DNA of 64,000 nucleotides from Hyalangium versicolor (GTDB lineage Bacteria > Myxococcota > Myxococcia > Myxococcales > Myxococcaceae). Numbering within the stretch: the first letter of the stretch is position 1; every line of letters begins with the position of its first letter. Under the pieces are notes generated by a model that made no database searches, was not told where the DNA came from, and saw nothing but the letters and a program-made list of their open reading frames with translations. Both the position numbers and the translations under genes were made by a program. The stretch covers positions 248,001 to 312,000 of the forward strand of contig NZ_JAHXBF010000015.1 in assembly GCF_020103695.1 (NCBI RefSeq), given 5' to 3'. Shown here in pieces: positions 30,001-37,975 of this stretch.

Positions 30001-31468
30001 CACCCCCTTCCCCGAGGCCCCGGTTGGCAGCCTGCTGCTGGTGGCGATGGGCCCGGGGAGCACTGGCAAGGCTGGCATCCTCGAGGTGCAGGTGCTGCAG
30101 TCGCCCCACAGCTCGGTGGTGGTGGACAAGGACGCCGACTACTACCTCGTGGTCAACGATCTCGGCTCGTGCGCGGACGACACCTCGCACCAGCTCACGG
30201 TGAAGTCCGTGCGGCTGATGCCCACGGGGGAAGCCGCCAAGGCGCTGGGCAACGCCATGGCCACGGTGATGACCGAGCTGCGCGCGGCGACGCCGGCCTT
30301 CGTCGCCCAGGGGCGCGTGACGGGCAGCGAGCTGGAGGCGCTGCGCAGCAACGCCCAGACCCGGCTCTTGCAGGAGTACACCGTCCAGTGCCCTGGCTGC
30401 TCGTCCAGCCAGATGCCCGAGGTGTTCCACGCGCTCTTCAACACCTTCGTCACCCAGGAGCTCGCGCGGCTGGAGCGCCTGGTGCAGATCCGCGCCACGC
30501 AGCGCGCCATCGAGCTGGCGCTGCTCGACATCCAGTCCCTGGCGGACGACCTCACGGCGGGCGCGGACAAGGCGCGCCTGCTGCGGCTGCTGCCGCTGTG
30601 GCGGCTGCGCAACCTGGACGGCGCGGAGCTGCGCGAGAAGGCGCGCGTGCTGACGAGCCTCGTCACCGAGTACCTCTACCCCACCATGGATCTGCGCCAC
30701 CCCAGCTCGCTCGTCCCACTCAAGACGCACGCGAGCCTGGAGGCCCTGGTGCAGGCGGACTGGTCCGACGACTTCGCGGCGCTCTGCACCCAGGCGCTCA
30801 CGGCCGTCACCACCATCGAGACCGCCCTGGCCCAGGCGCGCATCAACGACAAGGCGCCCAAGGAGTTCGCGCTCGCCTTCGCCTTCCCCAACCCCACCTC
30901 CATCCTGAGCACCCAGTGGCGCAGCGCGGACCTCGAGCGCTCCGAGGCCGTGTGGAACAGCATCCTCCAGGGCTCGGGCGAAGTGAGCATCACCCTCACC
31001 CCGGACGATCTCTACAGCGCGGGCGGCCAGGGGGGGGTGCTGCTCTGTAACCATCACATGCCCGTGATCAAGAACCTGGGCGTGCAGGTGGTCCGGCCCT
31101 TCAGCAGCACCAACGGCGCAGACTCCCAGGCAGGCCTGCTGGTGCCGGTGCGGTGGGCGGACGTCTTCGCCTACCCCTCGGCGGGGACCCCCAAGAGCTA
31201 TGTGATGCTCAACCCGGACTTCCTCGTCGGGGGCCCGCACCTGCTGTTCGGCAACGACATCGACGTGCTGACCACCTTCGCCCAGGACATCCAGCAGCCG
31301 CTCGCGACGGTGGCGGGCAATGGGCTGTCGCCCTTTGGCACCTTCACCATCGATCTCGGCAACGCGTCCCCCGCGCTGTTCAACGAGGCCTCCGCGCTGG
31401 TCATCACCATGAAGGTGGACGCGCTCGAAGTCGCCAGCAATGTCGCTGGCGTCAAGGCCTGCCAGTAG
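27020..31468 (+). CDS. Very large secreted lipoprotein, partner of the RHS protein
   Basis: 1482 residues from the ATG at 27020, with AGGAGG 10-15 bases upstream. Signal MRPLKLWCLGVLCTLLAC with lipobox LLAC. The first 260 mature residues are Cys-rich (SACDETGLAW, MVTYYNCHQSCLSAAQAKKN). The centre has long helical stretches that look coiled-coil (TAVNEYTQNRTALINEVLGE, NLESQAAQFSDFASAFNTTL), then a beta-rich section, and another helical section (about 1080-1270). I recognise no family domain. The RHS gene starts 38 bp after its stop on the same strand, so both are probably made together; a role in surface display or delivery of the RHS protein is inference. Confidence 0.75.
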   Translation: MRPLKLWCLGVLCTLLACGEATEEEVNGGAAFATSEQALSACDETGLAWASAGDPSNVCAVPWQYGLDCNKSGSTSACGSLTGYQQKTCYDYPTCRLPQFGVESRGSKTFTQTVTCSPYQVQECRPKPHTPEVEICEMVTYYNCHQSCLSAAQAKKNTLPVADRNLVGITSYGGDIESSSSSGSCTYTLSDWPTYNDQEDPACGPSTGSHLCDDLTKPIYPTCRHNNFGDDVASACNANPLFAAAGTTQGAVKQAANTVWGAMSPKNYEASPLYVQQPFCRTCDQLPLTAQSGQTQVTAKYDCLVQGLAAGLPAGAGGAQLRSEVVSRLKLLFELHGHHMTVAQAQFVRGLYQSDPAANSTCSSGFVPPVVSGCGTNLVPLNAAMDICTRLASAHVPGASARSQVPYCVGLASQVAAVPAGACQGAVYREKYHGMWLKLYERTLSDMRRQDVAGDVLQRRVPHPDDVRTHLQSISDWYAAQQAQLFPAELNSPVLMKQLSETFGIFWKVAYENALLNVNGLPVHAKPLNAGLLVDLTVLKATLTGSPAMSGPPLLMLLGDGFTGLFDRMEDFSYLHDLGCRFKGCGGGSVDTEMAELWALFGAVPESSKLQTAVTNANKLTASGYDHHADWVTVFDLLRANHAVFTQAVVLTTGAPSYSPSLFLSGINAAPAPMARWAQMVEKADAYSDSYAKSGFFVSTARDTLKTGIEEYKSNFINDVVSARKGALTTAVNEYTQNRTALINEVLGEVANAANQKTVRATLARKLTEFYALNADLVGLQDNLESQAAQFSDFASAFNTTLANESPNLGTDIQRGPMQTLNVSAADAHGAQGGTFNILTLAVLSGQGNSQPFTIAAKRGELLNFDVLGEYTPSCALSSALLPHPTSGAPTAIGLGGTAALTGPGGYTVTFSNGSYTSQNASESAFQRDSTNERACAGVRAQVGTEWFGSGVTAYAYAEGCMDRTKGTDSTTSTQNGSENRSSASFAFGLRLPNTPFPEAPVGSLLLVAMGPGSTGKAGILEVQVLQSPHSSVVVDKDADYYLVVNDLGSCADDTSHQLTVKSVRLMPTGEAAKALGNAMATVMTELRAATPAFVAQGRVTGSELEALRSNAQTRLLQEYTVQCPGCSSSQMPEVFHALFNTFVTQELARLERLVQIRATQRAIELALLDIQSLADDLTAGADKARLLRLLPLWRLRNLDGAELREKARVLTSLVTEYLYPTMDLRHPSSLVPLKTHASLEALVQADWSDDFAALCTQALTAVTTIETALAQARINDKAPKEFALAFAFPNPTSILSTQWRSADLERSEAVWNSILQGSGEVSITLTPDDLYSAGGQGGVLLCNHHMPVIKNLGVQVVRPFSSTNGADSQAGLLVPVRWADVFAYPSAGTPKSYVMLNPDFLVGGPHLLFGNDIDVLTTFAQDIQQPLATVAGNGLSPFGTFTIDLGNASPALFNEASALVITMKVDALEVASNVAGVKACQ

Positions 31469-31506
31469 CCCCTCCCGCTTCACTCCCTCTCTCATCAGGA
31501 AGACCC

Positions 31507-34500
31507 ATGAAACTGCAATCGTTCCTACGGCGGCTGCTGGGTAGCAGCGCTCTGCTCCTCTCACCCCTGGCGCTCGCGCAGCCCGCCGGCTTCACGGACG
31601 CGAAGATCCAGCCTCCTCAGCTCACCGCTCCGCAGCGCGGCTCGCTCATCGGCACCTATGCGCAGACGGCCTTTGGCGCGGCGGACGTGGCGCGTGGCGG
31701 GTTCGCGCTCGCATCCCCGTTCACCCTCCCCTCGGACCGAGGCGAGATGCTCGGCACTCCGTTCCCCACCTACTCGTCGGACGCGGGCCTGTCCGAGTGG
31801 GGCCACGGCTGGCAGACCCGGCTGGAGATCCGCCGCTGGCGCGTGCGCGGAGACCTCGACTACGCGACCGACGAGCTCTCGAGCCCCTGGGGCCGCCTCG
31901 TCCTGGGCAGCGACGGAGCCTGGTACCCCGCGGACATGAACCCCGCGGTGCGCGTGGAGCAGTCAGCCACGGGCCTCACCGCCTATCTCCCGGACGGCAG
32001 CGTCTGGAGCTTCGGTGACGGCGCGGGCGGCGCCGCGGGCTCGGCGCAGGTGAACACGCCCCAGGGGACCTACGCGTGGTCCCTGCGCGAGGTGGTGAGC
32101 GCCACCGGGCGCAAGACGCGCTTCACCTACGAAGCCAACGCGACCGGGCGGCTCTTCGTGAAGACGGTGCAGTACGGAGGCACCGGTGGCGACTTCCAGT
32201 ACCTGGTGGAGCTCGGCTACGCGACGCTGGCGAAGCCGGTGGACGACTTCCGCTCGAGCAAGAAGCTGCGGCTGGACCGGCGCGTGTCCACGGTGGCGGT
32301 GAAGGCGAAGAACACCTCCACGGGCCTGTTCGAGGCGCGCTGGCAGTACCAGCTCACCTACGAGGACCCCGCCGAGAGCGTGGCCTTCTACCTCACCCAG
32401 GTGGACCAGACCTACGGCACGGCGCCCAACCTGACGCCGGCCCCGACGGCCTACTACACCTACCACAAGTCCGCGGACGCGCTCGCCGCCGCCGCGTTCA
32501 CGCGCGTGACGAAGCTGGACACGACGCTCGCCACCGCGGGCCAGGACGCCATCCAGCCCTGGCGCGCCACGCTGCTGGACGAGGACGAGGACGGCCGGCT
32601 CGACTTCGAGCACGCCCAGGCCCAGACGCTCTACGTGCAGGAGGATACCGGCTTCCGCGCCGAGCCGCTCCCACCCCCCAACGGGAGCACGCAGTCCGTG
32701 TGCCGCCCCGCGGCGAGCGTCAACAACGAGCCGCGCCTGCTCGCGCGGCTGCGGCCCAACCAGCTCAAGTCCGAGGTGGTCGCCATCAACAACCCGAGCG
32801 GCTCGACGACCGAGATCAAGGTCTGCGACCGCGCGGGCGCGCTCGTCGCGCAGCAGTCGCTCTCGGGCGCCTGGCAGCTCGGCCCGCACACCCGCTTCGT
32901 GGACCTGGACAATGATCAGCAGCCAGACCTCATCCGCGTGGTCCCGGGCGGCTACCAGGTGCGGCCCAACACCAGCGGCGCGCCGCCAGCCATCAGCTTC
33001 GGCGCCATCACCACGGGCACGCTGAGCCCCAGCGTGTCGGCGAGCGCGACGTGGGTGCACGACATGAACGGAGACAGCATCCCGGACATCGTCGCGCGGC
33101 TCACCAACGGCCTGCACGTGTGGCCGGGCACCGGCAAGTTCGCCTTCGACTCTGCCTCCAGCAAGCTGTTCCCGGTGCTGACAAAGAGCGGCGTGAACCT
33201 GGCGCAGCTGAGCACCTACTCCGCGATGTTCGTGGACGTGAACCGCGACGGCCTCTCCGACGTGCTGCTGTCCAAGCCGGGGCTCGCGCTGCTCTTCGTC
33301 AACGACGGCACCGCGTTCCGTGAGGTCACCGTCCCGGCCCTCGCCTTCTTCAACGGCACGACGAGCGCGCTGGCGCAGGGCGACTTCGCCGGCAGCGGGA
33401 ACACCAGCCTCACCGTGACGAAGGGCTCGGATGCCTACAGCGCCTCCCTGGATGGGCCCGAGACGGGCCTGCTGAAGTCCGCGGATGACGGCAAGGGCAC
33501 GGTGCTGAACTTCACGTACACGCGCCTGCCAGCCGCTCCGGGTGCTCGCATCCGCCAGCCCGTGCTCGCCTCGCTGACGTCCACATCGTCTGGCTACGAT
33601 CCCGTCACCTATACCTACCAGTACTACGGCGCGAACTACCACTCGCAGGGCGGCTACCTGGTGGGCTTCGACAGCGTGGTCCGCACCGCGCCGCAGGAGA
33701 CGCACACCATCAACTTCCTCAACGGGGACACCTTCGCGGGCCTCCTCGCCTCCATGACCCGCGCGGATGCGCGCACCCCGCTCGTGCAGGAGTACGCCTA
33801 CCGCCAGTACGAGGACGCGACCTACATGGGCGTGTCCTTCAAACGAATGAAGGAGGAGGGCCAGGGGCTGCGGGACCCAAGCCTGCCGGCCTCGGCGCTC
33901 GGCGAGAAGACCGAGAATCTCCTCTTCGAGGGGGTGTGCGCGAAGCAAACGGTGCACACCTCTCAGTGGGGGACCCTCACCACCACCAACGTGCATGCGA
34001 ACCCAAGCGGGCTCGTGAAGCACCTGCACTGCCTGCCGGGCACGGTGACCCTCACCGGCGTCCACCCGCAGCAGCCGGAGCTGGACTTCTCGTACCAGGG
34101 CACCATCACGCGCAACGCGATAGGCCTGGTGGAGAAGGTGGAGTCGCAGGGCCCCCAGGGGCTCCTGCTGCTGCAAGCGGTGACGTACACCCCGGACTTC
34201 AGCGTGAAGACCGTGAGCGCACCGGGGCAGGGCACGGCGTCATTCGAGTACGCCCCAGGCCGCCTCCTGCTGTCGAAGGTGACACAGCCGGACGGCGTGG
34301 TGGTGGAGGCTACCGAGCGCAGTCCATTGCATGACGGCCTGCTCACGTTCACCACGCGGCGAGGCGCCAATACCTACGTGCAGCGCTTCCGCTACGACGG
34401 CATGGAGCGACTGATGAAACAATGGGACACCCTGGGGGGCGCCACCGAGGCGAACCCCAACGAGCTGCTCACCTACCAGTTCGCCACCGCCACCCAGCCA

Positions 34501-37284
34501 GGCAGCATCGCGGCCACTTCGCTGGTGGACGCGAGCAGCAACGCCAGGCTCTTCAAGCGAGGCTATGTCACAGCCGCCGGTGAGAGCGTATCCAGCGCGC
34601 GCCTGGTCCCCGAGGGCTGGGTGCTCGACGGAGTGACCACGCACAGCCGCCAGCAGCGTGAGACACATCGGTACATGCGGCCGAACCTCCCCGCCAATAC
34701 GGACATGTCGGCGCTCGACTACTCCACGCTGCTGACCGGCGTGGAGGAGACAGCCAGCGCACGCAGCGCCGTCTTCGGCTACGAGGTGGAGAAGCTGCTG
34801 CGCCTGCACGCGGACGTGGAGCAGAAGGTGACGGAGGGCTGGTCCATCGCGTCAGGCCTCCTGCGCGTGGAGACACAGGAGAACAACGCCCAGACGCGCC
34901 GTCAGTACCTGGACGGCGGCAAGCGCCTGGTCCACTACCAGGACGAGCTCAACACGCTCTACACCTACGGCTACGACGCGCTCGGTCGCCTGCGCAGCGT
35001 GACGCTGCCAGGCGGGCAGGGCCACCGGGTGTCGTACGACGGCTATGGCCGCATCGAGCGCGTGGAGCGCGACGGCGTCGCCAACGTGGAGTTCCAGTAC
35101 AAGCCCAGCACGTGGCTGGTGTCCGAGAAGCGCTTCCGCACCCCGGCCAATACGCTGGTGCGCACCGAGGGCTACCAGTACGACGCCATCGGCCGCCGCA
35201 CTCATATCACTCACACGAACGCGGTGGGCGGAGGCACGCAGACGTACCGCCTCTACTATGATGGCGCCTCGCCTGCGCAGCCGGGGAACACCAGCTGGCC
35301 TGGCTTCCTGACGGCCGCGGCCGGTGACGGGTACACGAAGCAGATGCAGTATCGCGTGGACGGCACGTTGCTCAAGACGACGCTCAGCTTCACCGGCTGG
35401 CGCACCGTTGAGGGCGAGCTCAGCTACGCGGAGGGCGGCGACGTGGAGCAGGAGCTGGTGACGGTGAAGGATGAGAATGGCCAGCCGCTCTACTCCACCT
35501 CCATCGGGTACGCGTGGGACGCCTACGGTCGCATGAGCGAACTGCAGCTCGACGGAGATCTCTGGGCCAGCGTGTGGCACAACGCCCACGGGCAGATCTC
35601 GGTGGTGGACTTCGGCGGTGGGACGACCCTCCAGCTCGGCTACGACACGCTGACGCGCCACCGCACGAGCCTCCAGCACACGGCGCCCGGATGGAATTCG
35701 TCGGTCGCCTGGAAGTTGAACGCTCGGGGCCTCACCGGCATGGAGATGATGCAGTTCGGAGCCACGCAGCTGACACGCCAGTACGGCTACTCCGCGCAGG
35801 GCTTCCTCACAAGCGCGCAGGATGCACAGCACAGCTACGGCTACGGCTTCGACGCCGCGGGCCTGCCCAGCTCCATCTCGGACGCCGCGGGCACACGCGC
35901 CCTTGTCGCCGGCAGCGGGACACTGGCCGCGGGCGGAGTGACGTACACGTTCGACGGCCTGGGCCGCACGGTGACCCGGGGCAACCTCACCCTCACCTAC
36001 GGCCCCAACGGCCAGGTGGCCACGGCGCAGAAGGGCGGCACCAGTTGGAGCTTCCTCTACGATGAGGGCGGCCAGCGCCTCCTGAAGCGCGACGCCTCGG
36101 GCACGCCTGTCGCGGCATACCTCGCAGGCGGTAACTACCTGGATGCCTCGGGCCTCACCCAGCCGGTGCGAGTGGACGGCCAACTGGTGGGCTTGTTGAA
36201 GAATGGCGTGTTCCAGCTCTTGTCGGCCGACCAGCGCGGGACGGTGATGGCGGACGTCGATGGCACCGAGCGCCTGGCCTCCCCGTTTGGTGACCGCGCG
36301 ATCCACCCCACGAGCGCGGCCGCGCTGGACTACGTGGAGAAGGCGTACGACGCGGACCTGGGCATGGTGCGCATGGGCGTGCGCGACTACGACCCGCAGA
36401 TCAACCGCTTCACCACCCCCGATCCGGTCTTCCTCGAGGACGTGGAGAAGTGCCGCGCCAGCCCCGTGGAGTGCAACCTCTACAGCTACGTGCGCAACCG
36501 CCCGCTGGACCTCGTGGATCCCACCGGCACCGAGGGCCAGGAATCCGATTCCCCGATGTTCGCGTGGTCCGCCGAGCTCAACGCGCAGCAGCAGGCGAGC
36601 GACCAATCGCAGTCTGTACAGACCGCTGCCGGCCTCGTCGAGAAGCCGATCAGCACCGTCCTCGCCGTCCGTGAGATACCCGTGGCCATCAAGAGATTTG
36701 GAGAGGTGGGCGAAGCAGGCACGGCCGGGGGGAGCATCTACGCTGGCGCCGCGAAGATCGTCGGCGGCACGGCGAAGATTGCCGAAGGCGTGGCATCAGG
36801 GGACACGGCCACCGTCGTCGCAGGAGGCGCGACCGTGGCGGACGGGTTCCTGTCCACGGCGGGGACGATCGCGGGGAAGGGCGCTCTCGGTACCGGCCTG
36901 GCGAAGGCGGGCGCCGTGGGCTCGATCATCTCTGGCGGCATTGACGTCTACAAGGGTGGGACAGAAATTCAGAAGGCCAGTGCCCGGGGTGACACCGCGT
37001 CCGTCGTCGGGCACGCCGGCACTGTCATCAAAGGCACCACGGATGTCGCCGGCGGTGTGGCGGTCGTCGCCGGTGCTTCTCCGCCGGTCGTCGCGGGCAT
37101 CGCGTCCTTCGGCGCGGGCTACGCGGTAGGCGAGGCTGCAGCTCCGTACGTGTTCGGCGGAGACGGAGCGGGCGTCAACTACGTCAAGGATTGCTCACCC
37201 AACTGCGGCCAGCTGCAGTACCGCTTCGGCGGCTTGGTCGGCGGCTTCTTCAAGGGCCTCGCCAGGTTCGGCGTGACGCCGTAG
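31507..37284 (+). CDS. Secreted RHS/YD-repeat protein with SpvB/VCBS-like N-terminal part and hydrophobic C-terminal tail
   Basis: 1925 residues from the ATG at 31507; signal peptide MKLQSFLRRLLGSSALLLSPLALA. The N-terminal third resembles TcdB/SpvB-type proteins, with FG-GAP-like Ca-binding units (DMNGDSIPDIVARLTNG, DVNRDGLSDVLLS). The middle has many YD repeats (YGYDALGRLRSVTLPGGQGH, YQYDAIGRRTHITH, YGYGFDAAGLPSSI). The RHS core ends with VRDYDPQINRFTTPDPV, NLYSYVRNRPLDLVDPTGT (D1671), the usual border before a variable toxin tail. The last 255 residues are Gly/Ala-rich, hydrophobic and internally repeated (GTAKIAEGVASGDTATVVAG and IQKASARGDTASVVGHAG), unlike common nuclease or deaminase tails; membrane action is possible. 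Confidence 0.85.
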   Translation: MKLQSFLRRLLGSSALLLSPLALAQPAGFTDAKIQPPQLTAPQRGSLIGTYAQTAFGAADVARGGFALASPFTLPSDRGEMLGTPFPTYSSDAGLSEWGHGWQTRLEIRRWRVRGDLDYATDELSSPWGRLVLGSDGAWYPADMNPAVRVEQSATGLTAYLPDGSVWSFGDGAGGAAGSAQVNTPQGTYAWSLREVVSATGRKTRFTYEANATGRLFVKTVQYGGTGGDFQYLVELGYATLAKPVDDFRSSKKLRLDRRVSTVAVKAKNTSTGLFEARWQYQLTYEDPAESVAFYLTQVDQTYGTAPNLTPAPTAYYTYHKSADALAAAAFTRVTKLDTTLATAGQDAIQPWRATLLDEDEDGRLDFEHAQAQTLYVQEDTGFRAEPLPPPNGSTQSVCRPAASVNNEPRLLARLRPNQLKSEVVAINNPSGSTTEIKVCDRAGALVAQQSLSGAWQLGPHTRFVDLDNDQQPDLIRVVPGGYQVRPNTSGAPPAISFGAITTGTLSPSVSASATWVHDMNGDSIPDIVARLTNGLHVWPGTGKFAFDSASSKLFPVLTKSGVNLAQLSTYSAMFVDVNRDGLSDVLLSKPGLALLFVNDGTAFREVTVPALAFFNGTTSALAQGDFAGSGNTSLTVTKGSDAYSASLDGPETGLLKSADDGKGTVLNFTYTRLPAAPGARIRQPVLASLTSTSSGYDPVTYTYQYYGANYHSQGGYLVGFDSVVRTAPQETHTINFLNGDTFAGLLASMTRADARTPLVQEYAYRQYEDATYMGVSFKRMKEEGQGLRDPSLPASALGEKTENLLFEGVCAKQTVHTSQWGTLTTTNVHANPSGLVKHLHCLPGTVTLTGVHPQQPELDFSYQGTITRNAIGLVEKVESQGPQGLLLLQAVTYTPDFSVKTVSAPGQGTASFEYAPGRLLLSKVTQPDGVVVEATERSPLHDGLLTFTTRRGANTYVQRFRYDGMERLMKQWDTLGGATEANPNELLTYQFATATQPGSIAATSLVDASSNARLFKRGYVTAAGESVSSARLVPEGWVLDGVTTHSRQQRETHRYMRPNLPANTDMSALDYSTLLTGVEETASARSAVFGYEVEKLLRLHADVEQKVTEGWSIASGLLRVETQENNAQTRRQYLDGGKRLVHYQDELNTLYTYGYDALGRLRSVTLPGGQGHRVSYDGYGRIERVERDGVANVEFQYKPSTWLVSEKRFRTPANTLVRTEGYQYDAIGRRTHITHTNAVGGGTQTYRLYYDGASPAQPGNTSWPGFLTAAAGDGYTKQMQYRVDGTLLKTTLSFTGWRTVEGELSYAEGGDVEQELVTVKDENGQPLYSTSIGYAWDAYGRMSELQLDGDLWASVWHNAHGQISVVDFGGGTTLQLGYDTLTRHRTSLQHTAPGWNSSVAWKLNARGLTGMEMMQFGATQLTRQYGYSAQGFLTSAQDAQHSYGYGFDAAGLPSSISDAAGTRALVAGSGTLAAGGVTYTFDGLGRTVTRGNLTLTYGPNGQVATAQKGGTSWSFLYDEGGQRLLKRDASGTPVAAYLAGGNYLDASGLTQPVRVDGQLVGLLKNGVFQLLSADQRGTVMADVDGTERLASPFGDRAIHPTSAAALDYVEKAYDADLGMVRMGVRDYDPQINRFTTPDPVFLEDVEKCRASPVECNLYSYVRNRPLDLVDPTGTEGQESDSPMFAWSAELNAQQQASDQSQSVQTAAGLVEKPISTVLAVREIPVAIKRFGEVGEAGTAGGSIYAGAAKIVGGTAKIAEGVASGDTATVVAGGATVADGFLSTAGTIAGKGALGTGLAKAGAVGSIISGGIDVYKGGTEIQKASARGDTASVVGHAGTVIKGTTDVAGGVAVVAGASPPVVAGIASFGAGYAVGEAAAPYVFGGDGAGVNYVKDCSPNCGQLQYRFGGLVGGFFKGLARFGVTP

Positions 37285-37307
37285 CACGCGGACGGCACTG
37301 ACGTGAA

Positions 37308-37340
37308 GCGAGGGGACCGGGAGACGCCTGGTCCCCTCGC
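37308..37340 (+). terminator. Hairpin, probable terminator of the RHS transcript
   Basis: A perfect 11-bp stem (GCGAGGGGACC at 37308-37318 and GGTCCCCTCGC at 37330-37340) with an 11-nt loop lies 24 bp after the RHS stop. There is no long T tract after it, only GCTGCTTTACC, so its strength as an intrinsic terminator is uncertain. Confidence 0.55.
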
Positions 37341-37526
37341 GCTGCTTTACCGTCTTCAGCCGCTGGGCCAGCGAGGCCGGGGCAATCCCCTCCGCTTCGG
37401 GAGTGCTCTCCACCAGCCCCGTGCCATCCAGATGCTGGCTCAGCTGGCCCGAGCGCTCGCCCGAGTCGGGGCTCTTCGAGTTGCAGCACCTGCGCACCCG
37501 AGCCGAGCGCTACCGGGCGGGGCCTG

Positions 37527-37664
37527 CGGGAGGAATCTGCCGTCCTTGATGGCGGCGGCGCTGGCGGTGGGATTCTCGCGGTCGACGGTGTGCAGGCGAC
37601 CGTTGTGCAGGATCTCCATGCCCTCATCGAGCGCTGGCCCGACGGCGTCGAGCGCCAGGCCCAT
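37527..37664 (-). pseudogene. Remnant of a YtcJ-type amidohydrolase
   Basis: On the minus strand MEILHNGRLHTVDREN followed by PTASAAAIKDGRFL matches the start of YtcJ-like amidohydrolases (metal-dependent hydrolases of the DUF1446/amidohydrolase-3 type). Nothing else of the enzyme, which is usually over 500 residues, follows: the frame turns Arg-rich and stops at 37440. So it is a small 5' fragment. The rest of 37341-37975 shows no intact gene, and no immunity-like gene follows the RHS protein. Confidence 0.6.
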
Positions 37665-37975
37665 GCCGGGAAGACCACGATCCTCCCGGCGGTGGATCGC
37701 TCGCCCAGCCCACGCGGGGCGCCTCGTCTAGTCCAAGGCTCTCGGGTGCTCGATCGGCGAGCAGGTCGACCGGGCCTCCACGTCCCTGGAACAAACAGAG
37801 CACCTCGCTGTAGATGAAGTGCGGCGATCCAGCGGACGGGCGTAGGGGCTCCTCGGACCCTGGGTCCCGCCAGCCTCTCTCCGCTGCGTCATGCCCCTCC
37901 TCGCCTCCCCACGGCACCTGTCCCTTCCATGTGCAATGTCCTAGCGTGCTCCCTCCCCTGGGTTTGGGAGCAGTC

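Noticed and set aside
26381..34176. Very long minus-strand frames (854, 856 and 737 codons) over the hydrolase, lipoprotein and RHS genes
   Set aside because: High-GC coding DNA creates such antisense frames; their text is Arg/His/Ala-rich with no motifs, while the plus-strand proteins have signal peptides and domains.
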